Shown here one piece after another: positions 45,177 to 54,561 of a DNA stretch of 64,000 nt (the stretch's first letter is position 1; every line of letters begins with the position of its first letter). The position numbers and the translations under genes were made by a program. The notes beneath the pieces were generated by a model, which was not told the DNA's origin, made no database searches, and worked only from the letters and a program-made list of their open reading frames with translations. Source of the DNA: Colwellia psychrerythraea (GTDB taxonomy: Bacteria > Pseudomonadota > Gammaproteobacteria > Enterobacterales > Alteromonadaceae); assembly GCF_000764185.1 (NCBI RefSeq), contig NZ_JQEC01000011.1, forward strand, positions 248,001-312,000. The letters are read 5' to 3'.

Positions 45177-46661
45177 ATGAATAATCAAAAAATCACTAAA
45201 ATAGTTGTTGCTGGTGGCGGAACTGCCGGTTGGATGTCAGCAGCTTCATTGTCAAAGTTGTTAGGTAAATCCTTTGATATCACCTTAGTAGAGTCAGACG
45301 GAATTGCTACTGTCGGTGTTGGTGAAGCAGCAATCCCGACTCTAACCGCATTTCATCGTCTACTGGGGATCAATGAACAAGCCTTCATGAAAGCAACGCA
45401 TGCAACGTTCAAATTAGGTATTAACTTTGAAAACTGGAAAAAGGGCGATGATGAATATATGCATGGTTTTGGCCGTGTAGGAAAAGAATGTTGGGCTGGA
45501 GAGTTTCAGCATTTTTGGTTACACGGCAAACAAAACAACATTGAATTCGCCTTTGATCATTACTCTCCTGAAATTCAAGCAGCTAAAGCTGAAAAATTCG
45601 CCCTTTCTAAAAAGGGCTTAAATTATTCCTATCATTTAGACGCTACTCTCTATGCAAAGTTTTTACGCACTTTTGCCGAGGATCATGGTGTTAAACGCAT
45701 AGAAGGTAAAATTATCGACGTAGCCAAAGATAGTAAAACGGGTGAAATTAAATCACTACAACTTGCCAATGGCAATGTTATTGAAGGTCAGTTATTTATA
45801 GATTGTACTGGTTTTGTTGGTTTACTCATCGAAAAAGCCTTACATACTGGTTATGAAGATTGGTCACACTGGTTGCCCTGTGACAGTGCTGTAGCCGTAC
45901 AAACAAAGTCGGTATCAGCACCCTTGCCTTACACCCGTTCTATCGCCCGTGAAAGCGGCTGGCAATGGCGTATTCCATTACAACATAGAGTAGGTAATGG
46001 TTTAGTGTTTTGCAGTAAGTACTTAGCTGATGATGATGCCAAAACCTTTTTGATAGATAACATTGAAGGCGAGCCAATTAACCAACCAAGAGTGATTAAG
46101 TTTAAGACTGGCCGTAGAAGGAAAGGCTGGAATAAAAACTGTGTTGCTTTAGGTTTATCTAGCGGCTTCTTAGAGCCATTGGAATCAACCAGTATTCATT
46201 TGATCATGTCAGGTGTTTTACGCCTAATTCGACTATTTCCTTTCGAAGGGATAAGCCCTTCTGCTGTTAACGAATATAATCAACAACTCACCAGTGAACT
46301 TGAACATATTCGAGACTTTATTATTTTACATTACCATGCAACCCAGAGAGCTGACACACCGTTTTGGCAGTACTGCAAAGGTATGGAAATACCTGATTCA
46401 CTTAAACAAAGATTAGATTTATTCAAAGAGACTGGCCGGATTTTCACCTCTGAAGGCGAATTATTCCGTGTTGATTCATGGGCACAAGTCATGTTGGGGC
46501 AAGGTGTTTATCCTGAACAATATCATCAAATTGCCGCGATTATGAAGCCACACGAACTCGATAAATTCTTAAGCGATATAAGACAGACAATTGATAAGGC
46601 AGTCGCAGACCTACCTTCACATCAAATTTTCTTAGACCAATATTGTCGTTCAAACCACTAG
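45177..46661 (+). CDS. Flavin-dependent tryptophan-halogenase-like protein 1
   Basis: A 494-residue protein of the Trp_halogenase family. It has the FAD motif VVAGGGTAGWM (10-20), the catalytic-type lysine K79 (ATFKLGINF), the halogenase signature WxWxIP at 262-267 (WQWRIP) and GFLEPLESTSI near residue 340, the Glu-Ser pair used in PrnA-type enzymes. All marks of a working halogenase are present. In sugar loci such as this one no halogenated product is known, so the true substrate is open. It follows SapC and the TonB receptor. FADH2 would have to come from a flavin reductase not found in this window. Confidence 0.88.
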   Translation: MNNQKITKIVVAGGGTAGWMSAASLSKLLGKSFDITLVESDGIATVGVGEAAIPTLTAFHRLLGINEQAFMKATHATFKLGINFENWKKGDDEYMHGFGRVGKECWAGEFQHFWLHGKQNNIEFAFDHYSPEIQAAKAEKFALSKKGLNYSYHLDATLYAKFLRTFAEDHGVKRIEGKIIDVAKDSKTGEIKSLQLANGNVIEGQLFIDCTGFVGLLIEKALHTGYEDWSHWLPCDSAVAVQTKSVSAPLPYTRSIARESGWQWRIPLQHRVGNGLVFCSKYLADDDAKTFLIDNIEGEPINQPRVIKFKTGRRRKGWNKNCVALGLSSGFLEPLESTSIHLIMSGVLRLIRLFPFEGISPSAVNEYNQQLTSELEHIRDFIILHYHATQRADTPFWQYCKGMEIPDSLKQRLDLFKETGRIFTSEGELFRVDSWAQVMLGQGVYPEQYHQIAAIMKPHELDKFLSDIRQTIDKAVADLPSHQIFLDQYCRSNH

Positions 46662-46710
46662 CGTATGGATAAAGAAGAATTGATAGCGTAGAAGTTTTAC
46701 TTGCCATGGC

Positions 46711-46740
46711 CTTGGTAGTACTTACTTAAGTATCACCAAG
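46711..46740. terminator. Possible hairpin between convergent halogenase-like genes
   Basis: CTTGGTAGTACTTA (46711-46724) pairs with TAAGTATCACCAAG (46727-46740), with two mismatches. No clear T run follows, so it is a weak terminator candidate in the 137-bp convergent gap. Confidence 0.35.
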
Positions 46741-46798
46741 ACTATGACAATACCTCTATTATTTATCAGAATATTGCTCACTACCTTCATTAAAATAG

Positions 46799-48358
46799 CT
46801 AAATCTTATGCATACCATATTGTTTAATTTTATTAATCAACTCTCTATTACTGGGTAATGCCGATAAGTACTTTTTAGTAAGCTGGACATTTTCACTAAA
46901 GAACTGATGCGCCATTTCTTCATTGACGAACTTGCGCGACACTTCACTTTCTTGTGTTTCAAAGCCCATGCCATAGAGCACATATTGCCAACTTGAAGAA
47001 GGAAAAACCTCTTCAACATGGTGGAAGTCTTGCGGCCCTGGTGGCTGATGCTCCCATAAGGTTAATAACTCTTGCAGACTTTCAGGGATCGTTTCAGCAT
47101 TACAATTATCTCGCCAATAAGCAGAGTCGGATCTTTTAGTTAAAATATAGTGCAGCTTTAAAAATTCTATAATGCGCTGCCAACGATAGAGGAATTGTCT
47201 ATTATAACGTTTGGCGACTATGTCCATGGTTTCGCGTGTTGCTGGCATTTCACGACTTATTTTTGCTGCCGCTAGCTCAACTAAAACTAAGGCAGAAGCT
47301 TCAAGTGGCTCTAAAAACCCAGAAGCCATGCCGATAGCGACACAGTTTTTATGCCAAAACTTTTCTCTATGTCCGGGATTAAAGCTAATTTTTCTTATGT
47401 TAAGTTTATCTGTTTCAGCTTTGCCAATAGAAGATTCAATATAAGCGCGTAGCTCTACTTCAGCATCTTTTTCATTGGTATGGTCGCTTGAGTAAACATA
47501 ACCTACCCCTCTTCTTGAAGGTAAACCTATATCCCAAATCCAGCCTGAGCTTTGCGCTGTTGATATAGTATGCGAAGCAATGTCACTATTTTCGTCAGGA
47601 TAAGGCACTTGTACTGCTAAGGCAGTATCATTAAACAAAATATGCTTTTTGCTAATAAAAGGCACCTTAAAGTGTTTACCTAATAATATTGAAGAAAAAC
47701 CTGAGCAGTCGATAAATAAATCGCCAGTAATATCACCGTGCTCTTTTGTTAGAACTGAGTCAATATCACCATTGTCAGCTGAGTTTATTTCAGCTACATG
47801 GTCAACAACATGTTTAACGCCTAGTTTTTCAATACAGTGTTTTCGCAAAAACTGACCTAATTTAACCGCATTAAGATGATAAGCATAATTTGCTATGCCG
47901 GCATATTCAGGTGTTGAAATGAGTTTAGGTGCGCGGCCTTGTTCACAGATATGCCCTTGATAACTGACAGCATCAGCAAATGAAATTTCGCCTCTATGTT
48001 TCTGCCAAGGGAATACTAGGTCTGTTTTGGTATAACCTTGAGGTAAGACCAACGGGTGATAATAATAGTCGTCTTCAGCGCCGGTAACCCACTTGGAAAA
48101 TTTGGCCCCCTGTTTAAAAGAGGCTTCACATTCTCTAAACAGATCAGTTTCATTTATGCCAATTTTATCTAAGGTTTCTCGCATGGTTGGCCAAGTTCCC
48201 TCACCCACACCAACAGTATTAACTTCAGGCGACTCGATTAAAGTTACTTGCAAACCCGATGCAGACTTTGAATTATGCTCTGCGGCAATCACACCTGCGG
48301 TTAACCAACCTGCGGTGCCTCCACCTACGATAACAATATTTTTAATGACTTTACTCAT
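46799..48358 (-). CDS. Flavin-dependent tryptophan-halogenase-like protein 2
   Basis: A 519-residue paralogue on the opposite strand. The FAD motif VIVGGGTAGWL and lysine K82 (ASFKQGAKF) are kept, but the WxWxIP motif is WIWDIG (273-278), so the Pro is lost, and the usual LEPLEST is LEPLEAS, which changes the Ser after the Glu. The paralogues are clearly diverged from each other. The changes hint at a different reaction, perhaps not halogenation. A LacI-type operator and possible promoter lie about 215-260 bp upstream of its start, suggesting it belongs to the same regulon. Confidence 0.85.
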   Translation of the reverse strand: MSKVIKNIVIVGGGTAGWLTAGVIAAEHNSKSASGLQVTLIESPEVNTVGVGEGTWPTMRETLDKIGINETDLFRECEASFKQGAKFSKWVTGAEDDYYYHPLVLPQGYTKTDLVFPWQKHRGEISFADAVSYQGHICEQGRAPKLISTPEYAGIANYAYHLNAVKLGQFLRKHCIEKLGVKHVVDHVAEINSADNGDIDSVLTKEHGDITGDLFIDCSGFSSILLGKHFKVPFISKKHILFNDTALAVQVPYPDENSDIASHTISTAQSSGWIWDIGLPSRRGVGYVYSSDHTNEKDAEVELRAYIESSIGKAETDKLNIRKISFNPGHREKFWHKNCVAIGMASGFLEPLEASALVLVELAAAKISREMPATRETMDIVAKRYNRQFLYRWQRIIEFLKLHYILTKRSDSAYWRDNCNAETIPESLQELLTLWEHQPPGPQDFHHVEEVFPSSSWQYVLYGMGFETQESEVSRKFVNEEMAHQFFSENVQLTKKYLSALPSNRELINKIKQYGMHKI

Positions 48359-48538
48359 GGCTCCCCCGCATAAAAGATATTAGTCAGTTTTGGCAACTAT
48401 AGGTCGCCAGTTAAGCACTATCAGGAATAATTTCACATCCAAAAATTTTAACGTGAACACACCTTACGATTTAACTATAAAAGGAGCAAATATTTCATCC
48501 ATTGTCACCCCCTTGATTGTTTGCCACTCCTCTACTTC

Positions 48539-48565
48539 AATGGCTTATAAAATAAATAAGCCATT
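48539..48565. repeat. Perfect inverted repeat beside an operator
   Basis: AATGGCTTAT (48539-48548), 7-nt loop, ATAAGCCATT (48556-48565). It lies 6 bp from the LacI-type operator, in the presumed leader of the second halogenase-like gene. The rest of the 317-bp gap at 48359-48675 shows no gene. Confidence 0.5.
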
Positions 48566-48571
48566 GACAAA

Positions 48572-48585
48572 TGTAAGCGCTTCCA
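48572..48585. promoter_or_regulatory. LacI-type operator upstream of halogenase-like gene 2
   Basis: TGTAAGCGCTTCCA, 12 of 14 positions of the consensus. A possible leftward promoter lies next to it: TTGCTT (48621-48616), 18-bp spacer, TAAATA (48597-48592). Confidence 0.65.
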
Positions 48586-48675
48586 CATCAGTATTTAAAA
48601 CTAATTATTTTAATTAAGCAAGGCATTTATCGATTAAGGATTGCGTAGTTAGCAGACAAAATTAGTACCTGCTTA

Positions 48676-49226
48676 ATTAATGCAAACTTACAGCGTTCAG
48701 CTGACTTGGTCAGCAATTTCAAATTGGTTGCCGTTGATCAATCAAATAAAAACCTTCGTTTATATAAGGTGAAAATATATACCAATAAATTACTGAGTAG
48801 TTTGCAGTCCGTATTAAAAGAGAAGCAATGCACCTTATCCTTGATATGTGCTGACGATATTACTCTTTGGGGCGATCCCAGTGTTTTAACACAAATAATA
48901 ACCAACTTGGTAATGAACTCTATTATCCATGGTTTTGAAAGCAGCAACACCAGAAATATTACTATCGAAATGACCTCCTCTGGGCAATTTTTACTGTTAA
49001 ATTATATTGACTCGGGTAGTGGTATAAAAGACGAAGACAGAGAAAAAATATTTGAACCATTTTTCACTACTAAGCGTAATAAAGGCAATAGTGGCTTAGG
49101 CATGCATATTGTTTCAACCTGGTAACACAATCATTAAAAGGCACTATTGATTGTGTTAGTGAGTTAGGAAATGGCGCACAGTTTATTTTGAAGTTCCCTT
49201 TTGATACTAGGGGGAGCTCTACTTAA
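48676..49226 (+). pseudogene. 3' remnant of a sensor histidine kinase, frameshifted
   Basis: The plus strand reads NANLQRSADLVSNFKLVAVD, then an HATPase domain with LWGDPSVLTQIITNLVMNSI, DSGSGI and FEPFFTTKRNKGNSGLGMHI. The frame stops at 49125 after HIVSTW. In the next frame the usual kinase end continues as NLVTQSLKGTIDCVSELGNG, AQFILKFPFD and a stop at 49226. The sensor part, the phosphoacceptor His helix and part of the dimer region are missing upstream. The gene is therefore truncated at its 5' side and frameshifted near 49118. Confidence 0.8.
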
Positions 49227-49269
49227 CTGCTGCTAGTCATTTAGGTTAAGGTTTATACATGCACGGTAA

Positions 49270-50073
49270 TCAATCGAAATTATTTTGCTTGGCCTTATTA
49301 GTCATTATTAGAGAGGAGTCAACATGAGAATATAGTTCAGGGTTAGCAATAATAAATTGTTCAATCGCTTTTGAGAAGACTTGTTGCTGAGCAGCCTGTT
49401 TGATTTTAAACATTTCATCTGCAGTAAAAATAAGTTTACTGTTTTTACTAAAACCAAAACAGAGTTGCCTCGAAGTATTATAGCTATAAGGGTTTACCTT
49501 AATTTTATCATCTATATTCCCTAATTCATTTTGAATACTTTGTAATATTGGCGCAGACGTAACGATTACATCAATACGTTTGAGCAGTAACATTTTCAAG
49601 CCCGTTGCAATATCCTTTATTATCACCTTACTAATGTCTTGCGCAAACTCAAGCTCTTTAAAGTACTTAGTATGTTTTGTTATACCAACCACATGCTTTT
49701 CTAAATCACCAAAACTAACAATATCCGCCGTATCGATACGACTAACAAATATATAACTATCATCCTCTTGATAAGGTACAAAATGAGCAAATGTTCGCCT
49801 CGCTGGATCATCCACTAGACCGGCTAAAACATCAACTTGTCCTAACTCTAACATGCGCAAACAACGAGCAAAATTGGGCCCTGGTATATACTCAACATCA
49901 TGACCAAGCAATGTTGCTAAGACTTCTAATACTGCAATACTTTCCCCTTTAGGTTCACCTGTAAGGATCTGTAAAGGGGGATAATGATCAATACAAACCT
50001 TCATCGTCGCAGCCGAAGCATACATAGCCGAGAAAAAAAGTACAAAACAGACTACTTTAAGAGTATTCATCAC
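49270..50073 (-). CDS. Periplasmic solute-binding-like protein (SBP_bac_3 family)
   Basis: A 267-residue exported protein with a signal peptide (hydrophobic 5-21, AYASAA) and the two-lobe amino-acid-binding fold: KVCIDHYPPLQI, GPNFARCLRMLELGQVDVLA, DDPARRTFAHFVPY, VGITKHTKYFKEL and a second-lobe end. No permease or ATPase genes adjoin, so it is not part of an ABC importer here. In marine bacteria such stand-alone proteins are often encoded beside sensor kinases, and the neighbouring gene is a decayed kinase. It may have lost its partner. Confidence 0.82.
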   Translation of the reverse strand: MMNTLKVVCFVLFFSAMYASAATMKVCIDHYPPLQILTGEPKGESIAVLEVLATLLGHDVEYIPGPNFARCLRMLELGQVDVLAGLVDDPARRTFAHFVPYQEDDSYIFVSRIDTADIVSFGDLEKHVVGITKHTKYFKELEFAQDISKVIIKDIATGLKMLLLKRIDVIVTSAPILQSIQNELGNIDDKIKVNPYSYNTSRQLCFGFSKNSKLIFTADEMFKIKQAAQQQVFSKAIEQFIIANPELYSHVDSSLIMTNKAKQNNFD

Positions 50074-50320
50074 TTAATTATAGTCAGCTTAGCTTTTGAT
50101 AAGCAGGATTTAACATTTTGAGAAATCACGATACTTCCAGCACCAATATTGATGACGGATAAGTATTATTGAACGAGCGAGGTAGTTGTTGGTTGATTTT
50201 ATTACTCCATCAAGCTGACTATCTGTTTGATGAGGCAATGAAATAAATGAGACTAATAAAAATCAGCTAAATATTAGCAATACATATTCAGCTGACTTAA
50301 TTACTACACCGACATAATGA

Positions 50321-52939
50321 TTACTGACAAGAAATAGTCGCTTGCTCGAGGTTACCAGGTCGAATATAGACATTTGTGAAATCTATGTTTAATGGTGCTG
50401 CTGTCTGCAATGAAAATGGACTAAGAATGTTACTCAAATCAGCGCCACTTTTTACAAAACAGTTTAAGTCAATATTCAAAGTGTGCCATTGATTAACCGC
50501 TAATAATGACAGTTGCTTTGTTATATTAACTTTACCTTGGCACTGCTCTCCACAAAGCATTGCTAAATAAATGGCCTGTTGCTCTGCTAAGTTTTGCTTT
50601 TCCGTCAAACGCACAGTTAGCTCTAGGGTCGAATTCGCTTTGCCATAGGGTGATAGGTCAGTGGTAGAACTACTGGTAAAAGCAAGCAGGCCCTTTTCAG
50701 AACCATTAAATAATACTCTTCTAGCATCTTCTTGCACATCTCTATCGATAGTACGCAAATACAGCGCTTTATTTTCAATGATACTACTGGTCATACTGCT
50801 GGTAGTGTGGCTATCAGAAATCATCATTTTCCATGGTGATTTTACCGAGCTTTCAAACAAGGTAATACTGGCTAAACTTGCCGTGGTGTTCTCAGTAATA
50901 ACGTTTAAATCATCTGTTAAGACATTTGGCTCACCATAGTTTAAACCAAAACCGTAAGGCAACAATGGCTGATAATTCTCATCAAAACGATTGACCTGAG
51001 CTTGATTAGCACTTGCCGGCCAAGAGTAGGATAACTTACCGGTAAAATCATAGTTTAATTCACCGTTTTCTTTACTAAAAAGTACATCAGCGACAGCCAC
51101 ACCTTCTGAGCCAGGTAGCCATACCGCGACAAACGCATCAGAGGCATTCAGCTCAGCATTAACCCACAATGGACGACCACTAATAAACAGAGAAACGACC
51201 TTAATACCATCGGCTTTAAGACGCTTTAACAAGGCAAGGTCTTGTTTAACACCTTGTTGGTATTCTAGGTTTTCAATATCACCAACGCCTTCGGCATAAG
51301 GCTCTTCACCAAAAACCACAATAGCGACATCAGGCTTATTTTTATAATGTCCATCAACATTTAGCTCAACTTTACCACCTTGTGCTTTCACCTTTTGTTC
51401 AATACCCTGATAAATAGAGCTGCCACCCGGAAAATCGTCATTGAAGTTATTAGTGCCCTGCCAAGTTATCGTCCAACCACCCGATTGCTTGCCAATATTA
51501 TCAGCACCATCGCCAGCCACTAGAATATTTTGCTTGGCTGACAAAGGTAAGACATTGCCTTTATTTTTAAGTAAAACTAACGACTCTCTTACAGCTTGTC
51601 GGGCAACTTCTCTGTGCTCAATAGCGCCAATTAAATGTGTTTCTCCTGATAAAGCTCTATTTACTGGGCTGGGTTTATCAAAAAGGCCAGCTCTGAACTT
51701 AACCCGTAGAATTCTACTGACGGCATCATCAATACGTGTTTGTGAAATTTCACCACTGTTAACTTGTGCAATAGTATTTTCATACAGCGGCTGCCATGCA
51801 TCCGTTGGCACCATAAAAATATCTAAACCGGCATTTACAGCTTGTGCACAACTTTCATTTGAACAGCCTTTGACTTGTCCATGACCATTCCAGTCACCAA
51901 CAACAAAACCATCAAAGCCCATTGTGCCTTTCAATACATCGGTTAATAAGTACTTATTGCCATGAACTTTACTGCCGTGCCAACTATTGAAAGAGGCCAT
52001 CACCGATTGTGCGCCAGCCGTTAAACTACCAACGTAACCTTGACCATGAATATCGAGTAACGCTTGCTCTGATGAAACATTGTTGCCTTGGTCATCACCG
52101 CCCAGGGTGCCACCGTCGCCAATAAAATGCTTTACTGTGCTGATAACACGTTTATCACCGAGAAAGTCTTTATCTGCCGCACCCTGCAAACCTTTTACTA
52201 TGGCAGCAGAGTATTCTCTGACAATCTCAGGATCTTCAGAGTAACCTTCATACGTTCTGCCCCAACGATCATCTCGCACAACAGCAACGGTTGGAGCAAA
52301 AACCCAGTCAATGCCAGTGACCATCACTTCAGTTGCCGTGATCGCAGCAATTTTTTCTATCAACTCAGGATTATTTGTTGCCCCTAAAGCAATATTATGA
52401 GGAAACAAAGTAGCACCAATAACATTATTATGTCCGTGCACCGCATCTGTGCCCCACATAGTAGGAATACGGTTACCATCTAAACTGTCATCGATTGATG
52501 CTTGGTACATAGCTTCCGCTAGGTTAACCCAATCACTTGGCGTGGCATGTTTATCATTATTTGGAAAAGCGCCACCGCCATTTAGGTATGAGCCAAAGCC
52601 ATATTTACGCATATCTTCTACCGTGATATCGCGTATTTCTGGTTGGATCATTTGTGCTACTTTTTGCTCAAGGGTCATTGTCGCCAGTAAAGCTGCAACT
52701 TTTGCTTCAATGTCGGCATCCGCTTTAACCGCTATATTAAGTTTTGGCCAAATGCCAATATTGGTTGATGATACGGCTGGTTGTGATGATGTAGCTACAG
52801 CCTCTTGCTTATTGCCATTACAGCCATTACAACCAACAAGTACAGAGGTTATAGCCAAGCAAAGTATGCTGATTTTAAGCTTATTACCTTTAAACGTTTG
52901 GCTTTTTAGCCGAGCCATAATTAAATTATTTTTTATCAT
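50321..52939 (-). CDS. GH3 exo-beta-glucanase/glucosidase, lipoprotein
   Basis: A retaining GH3 enzyme of 872 residues exported as a lipoprotein (lipobox LVGC). The N-terminal barrel has WGTDAVHGHNNVIGATLFPHNI and KHFIGDGGTLGGDDQGN, with nucleophile D349 in VVGDWNGHGQV. The second domain (LLKNKGNVLPLSAKQNILVAG, VVFGEEPYAEGVGD) carries the acid/base region, and about 200 C-terminal residues form an extra beta-rich domain ending in a Cys. This is the ExoP/ExoI type that removes glucose from beta-1,3/1,4 glucans and cellodextrins. It differs strongly from the PA14-containing GH3 of the same island. The next gene on this strand is an FucP-type carrier, 52 bp upstream. Confidence 0.93.
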   Translation of the reverse strand: MIKNNLIMARLKSQTFKGNKLKISILCLAITSVLVGCNGCNGNKQEAVATSSQPAVSSTNIGIWPKLNIAVKADADIEAKVAALLATMTLEQKVAQMIQPEIRDITVEDMRKYGFGSYLNGGGAFPNNDKHATPSDWVNLAEAMYQASIDDSLDGNRIPTMWGTDAVHGHNNVIGATLFPHNIALGATNNPELIEKIAAITATEVMVTGIDWVFAPTVAVVRDDRWGRTYEGYSEDPEIVREYSAAIVKGLQGAADKDFLGDKRVISTVKHFIGDGGTLGGDDQGNNVSSEQALLDIHGQGYVGSLTAGAQSVMASFNSWHGSKVHGNKYLLTDVLKGTMGFDGFVVGDWNGHGQVKGCSNESCAQAVNAGLDIFMVPTDAWQPLYENTIAQVNSGEISQTRIDDAVSRILRVKFRAGLFDKPSPVNRALSGETHLIGAIEHREVARQAVRESLVLLKNKGNVLPLSAKQNILVAGDGADNIGKQSGGWTITWQGTNNFNDDFPGGSSIYQGIEQKVKAQGGKVELNVDGHYKNKPDVAIVVFGEEPYAEGVGDIENLEYQQGVKQDLALLKRLKADGIKVVSLFISGRPLWVNAELNASDAFVAVWLPGSEGVAVADVLFSKENGELNYDFTGKLSYSWPASANQAQVNRFDENYQPLLPYGFGLNYGEPNVLTDDLNVITENTTASLASITLFESSVKSPWKMMISDSHTTSSMTSSIIENKALYLRTIDRDVQEDARRVLFNGSEKGLLAFTSSSTTDLSPYGKANSTLELTVRLTEKQNLAEQQAIYLAMLCGEQCQGKVNITKQLSLLAVNQWHTLNIDLNCFVKSGADLSNILSPFSLQTAAPLNIDFTNVYIRPGNLEQATISCQ

Positions 52940-52991
52940 AGTGTTACTTCTTATTCATGTTATTAGCTAAAAGACTAGTGATGACCAGCTC

Positions 52992-54251
52992 TTATTTGGC
53001 AATTGCTTTTACTTTACTACCTGATAGACCATAATAAGCAATAAAGAAATAGCAAAATATAGGTAAGATAAACGCCGGCTGCACACCAACACTGTCAGCT
53101 AGCAGTCCTTGAACAAGTGGAATAATTGCCCCGCCAACAATAGCTAAACATAAAATACCTGAAGCTTGACTGGTATGTTTACCTAAACCTTGAATAGCTA
53201 AACTAAAAATTGTTGGGAACATAATTGAGTTGCATAAACCAACCAGTAAAATTGCCACCATGGCAAGAGTGCCAGATGAGAATACCGCCACTAAAATCAA
53301 GATAACGGCCAGTGCTGCGTTAAAACATAGCGCTTTACCTGCAGCAATTTTTTGCATAACGGCGGCACCGATAAAACGACCAACCATGGCGCCCCCCCAA
53401 TAATAGGCGATATATTTTGCCGCTTGCGACTCTTCTAGACCGGCAATATTAGGATCAGCAAAGAAGCTAACTAAAAAGCTACCGATAGAGACTTCAGCAC
53501 CCACATAAACGAAAATACCAACAGCGCCGAGTACTAAATGACGATATTGCCACGCACTACCATCATCTTGAGCTTTTTCATCTTCTTCAACTGGAGATAA
53601 GTTAGGTAATTTTAACCAAGCAAAAATAGCGGCAAGCCCCAATAACATGGCAGCTAGAAAAACATATGGCATTTGTACTGCTTCTGCTGACGCTTGGGCA
53701 GATAGTGCATCCGCCGCTTCATTTAAAATCAACAAGGCGCCAAAAAATGGCGCTACAGTAGTACCTAAGGCATTAAAAGCTTGTGTCATGGTTAAACGAG
53801 ATGAAGCCGTTTTAGCATCGCCTAACATACTGACGTATGGATTAGCTGATACTTGCAACAAGGTAATACCACTGGCCAATATAAATAATGCCATTAAAAA
53901 AACCTGGTAACTGTGCATGCTTGCTGCGGGATAAAAGCATAAACAACCAATGGCTGCTATCACTAGTCCTAAAACAATACCTTTTTGATAACCTAGCCTT
54001 TTTACTATTGCGCCTGCGGGCAGTGAAACTAAGAAGTAGGCGCCAAAAAAACAAAACTGTACCAACATTGCCTGGCTATAAGATAAATCAAATACACCTT
54101 TTAAATGCGGGATCAAAATATCATTTAAACAGGTAATAAAGCCCCACATAAAAAATAACGAGGTTAATGACGTTAGTGCAAAAGCAAAGTTATTGTTTTG
54201 CGGCGCATCGCTCACCTGATTGAAAGTACCTGAATTTGAATGCATTGCCAT
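52992..54251 (-). CDS. FucP/GluP-type sugar MFS transporter
   Basis: A 12-helix carrier of 419 residues in the fucose/glucose-galactose:H+ symporter family. The opening [21 protein letters not shown], the [17 protein letters not shown] block and [17 protein letters not shown] are family marks. It probably imports glucose freed outside by the GH3 enzyme encoded 52 bp downstream. It is divergent from the GH1 gene; the 310-bp gap contains a LacI-type operator. I see no clear leftward promoter there. Confidence 0.9.
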   Translation of the reverse strand: MAMHSNSGTFNQVSDAPQNNNFAFALTSLTSLFFMWGFITCLNDILIPHLKGVFDLSYSQAMLVQFCFFGAYFLVSLPAGAIVKRLGYQKGIVLGLVIAAIGCLCFYPAASMHSYQVFLMALFILASGITLLQVSANPYVSMLGDAKTASSRLTMTQAFNALGTTVAPFFGALLILNEAADALSAQASAEAVQMPYVFLAAMLLGLAAIFAWLKLPNLSPVEEDEKAQDDGSAWQYRHLVLGAVGIFVYVGAEVSIGSFLVSFFADPNIAGLEESQAAKYIAYYWGGAMVGRFIGAAVMQKIAAGKALCFNAALAVILILVAVFSSGTLAMVAILLVGLCNSIMFPTIFSLAIQGLGKHTSQASGILCLAIVGGAIIPLVQGLLADSVGVQPAFILPIFCYFFIAYYGLSGSKVKAIAK

Positions 54252-54399
54252 AATTTCCTCTTCTGTATGTGTGTGTTGTTTTAATTATTTTACTCACCAT
54301 TGACGAATCAGCCGCCAAGTAAAAACGGCTAAATAAAGAAAGATAAACCAATATTTTCAAAAGTTTAATTTGATTGAAATTAAAACAGAGTGAAAGTGG

Positions 54400-54428
54400 T
54401 TGACCTAACTCTTATAAAGCTCTAATCT
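54400..54428 (+). promoter_or_regulatory. Promoter of the GH1 operon
   Basis: TTGACC (54400-54405), 17-bp spacer, TAATCT (54423-54428). The LacI-type operator begins 4 bp downstream and covers the expected start site. Confidence 0.6.
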
Positions 54429-54431
54429 AAA

Positions 54432-54445
54432 TGTAAGCGCTTACA
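54432..54445. promoter_or_regulatory. LacI-type operator of the GH1 operon
   Basis: Perfect TGTAAGCGCTTACA in the gap between the FucP-type gene and the GH1 gene, placed over the rightward start site. Confidence 0.85.
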
Positions 54446-54561
54446 TTGAGCATTAAAGAACATCTAGTTACTTTTTTCAACCTTTTTTATAAGTGCTTAT
54501 ATAAAAATAAATTAAGATAATCGCCAAACTCAGTTGGCTTAAAGACATAGGTATAAAGTTA

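Noticed and set aside
45177..48358. A halogenated natural-product cluster
   Set aside because: No biosynthetic genes such as NRPS, PKS or tryptophan-modifying enzymes and no flavin reductase adjoin; the context is sugar uptake.
52088..52970. Plus-strand frames opposite the second GH3 gene
   Set aside because: Shadows of a long conserved enzyme gene; no start signals and Cys/Ser/Arg-rich translations.
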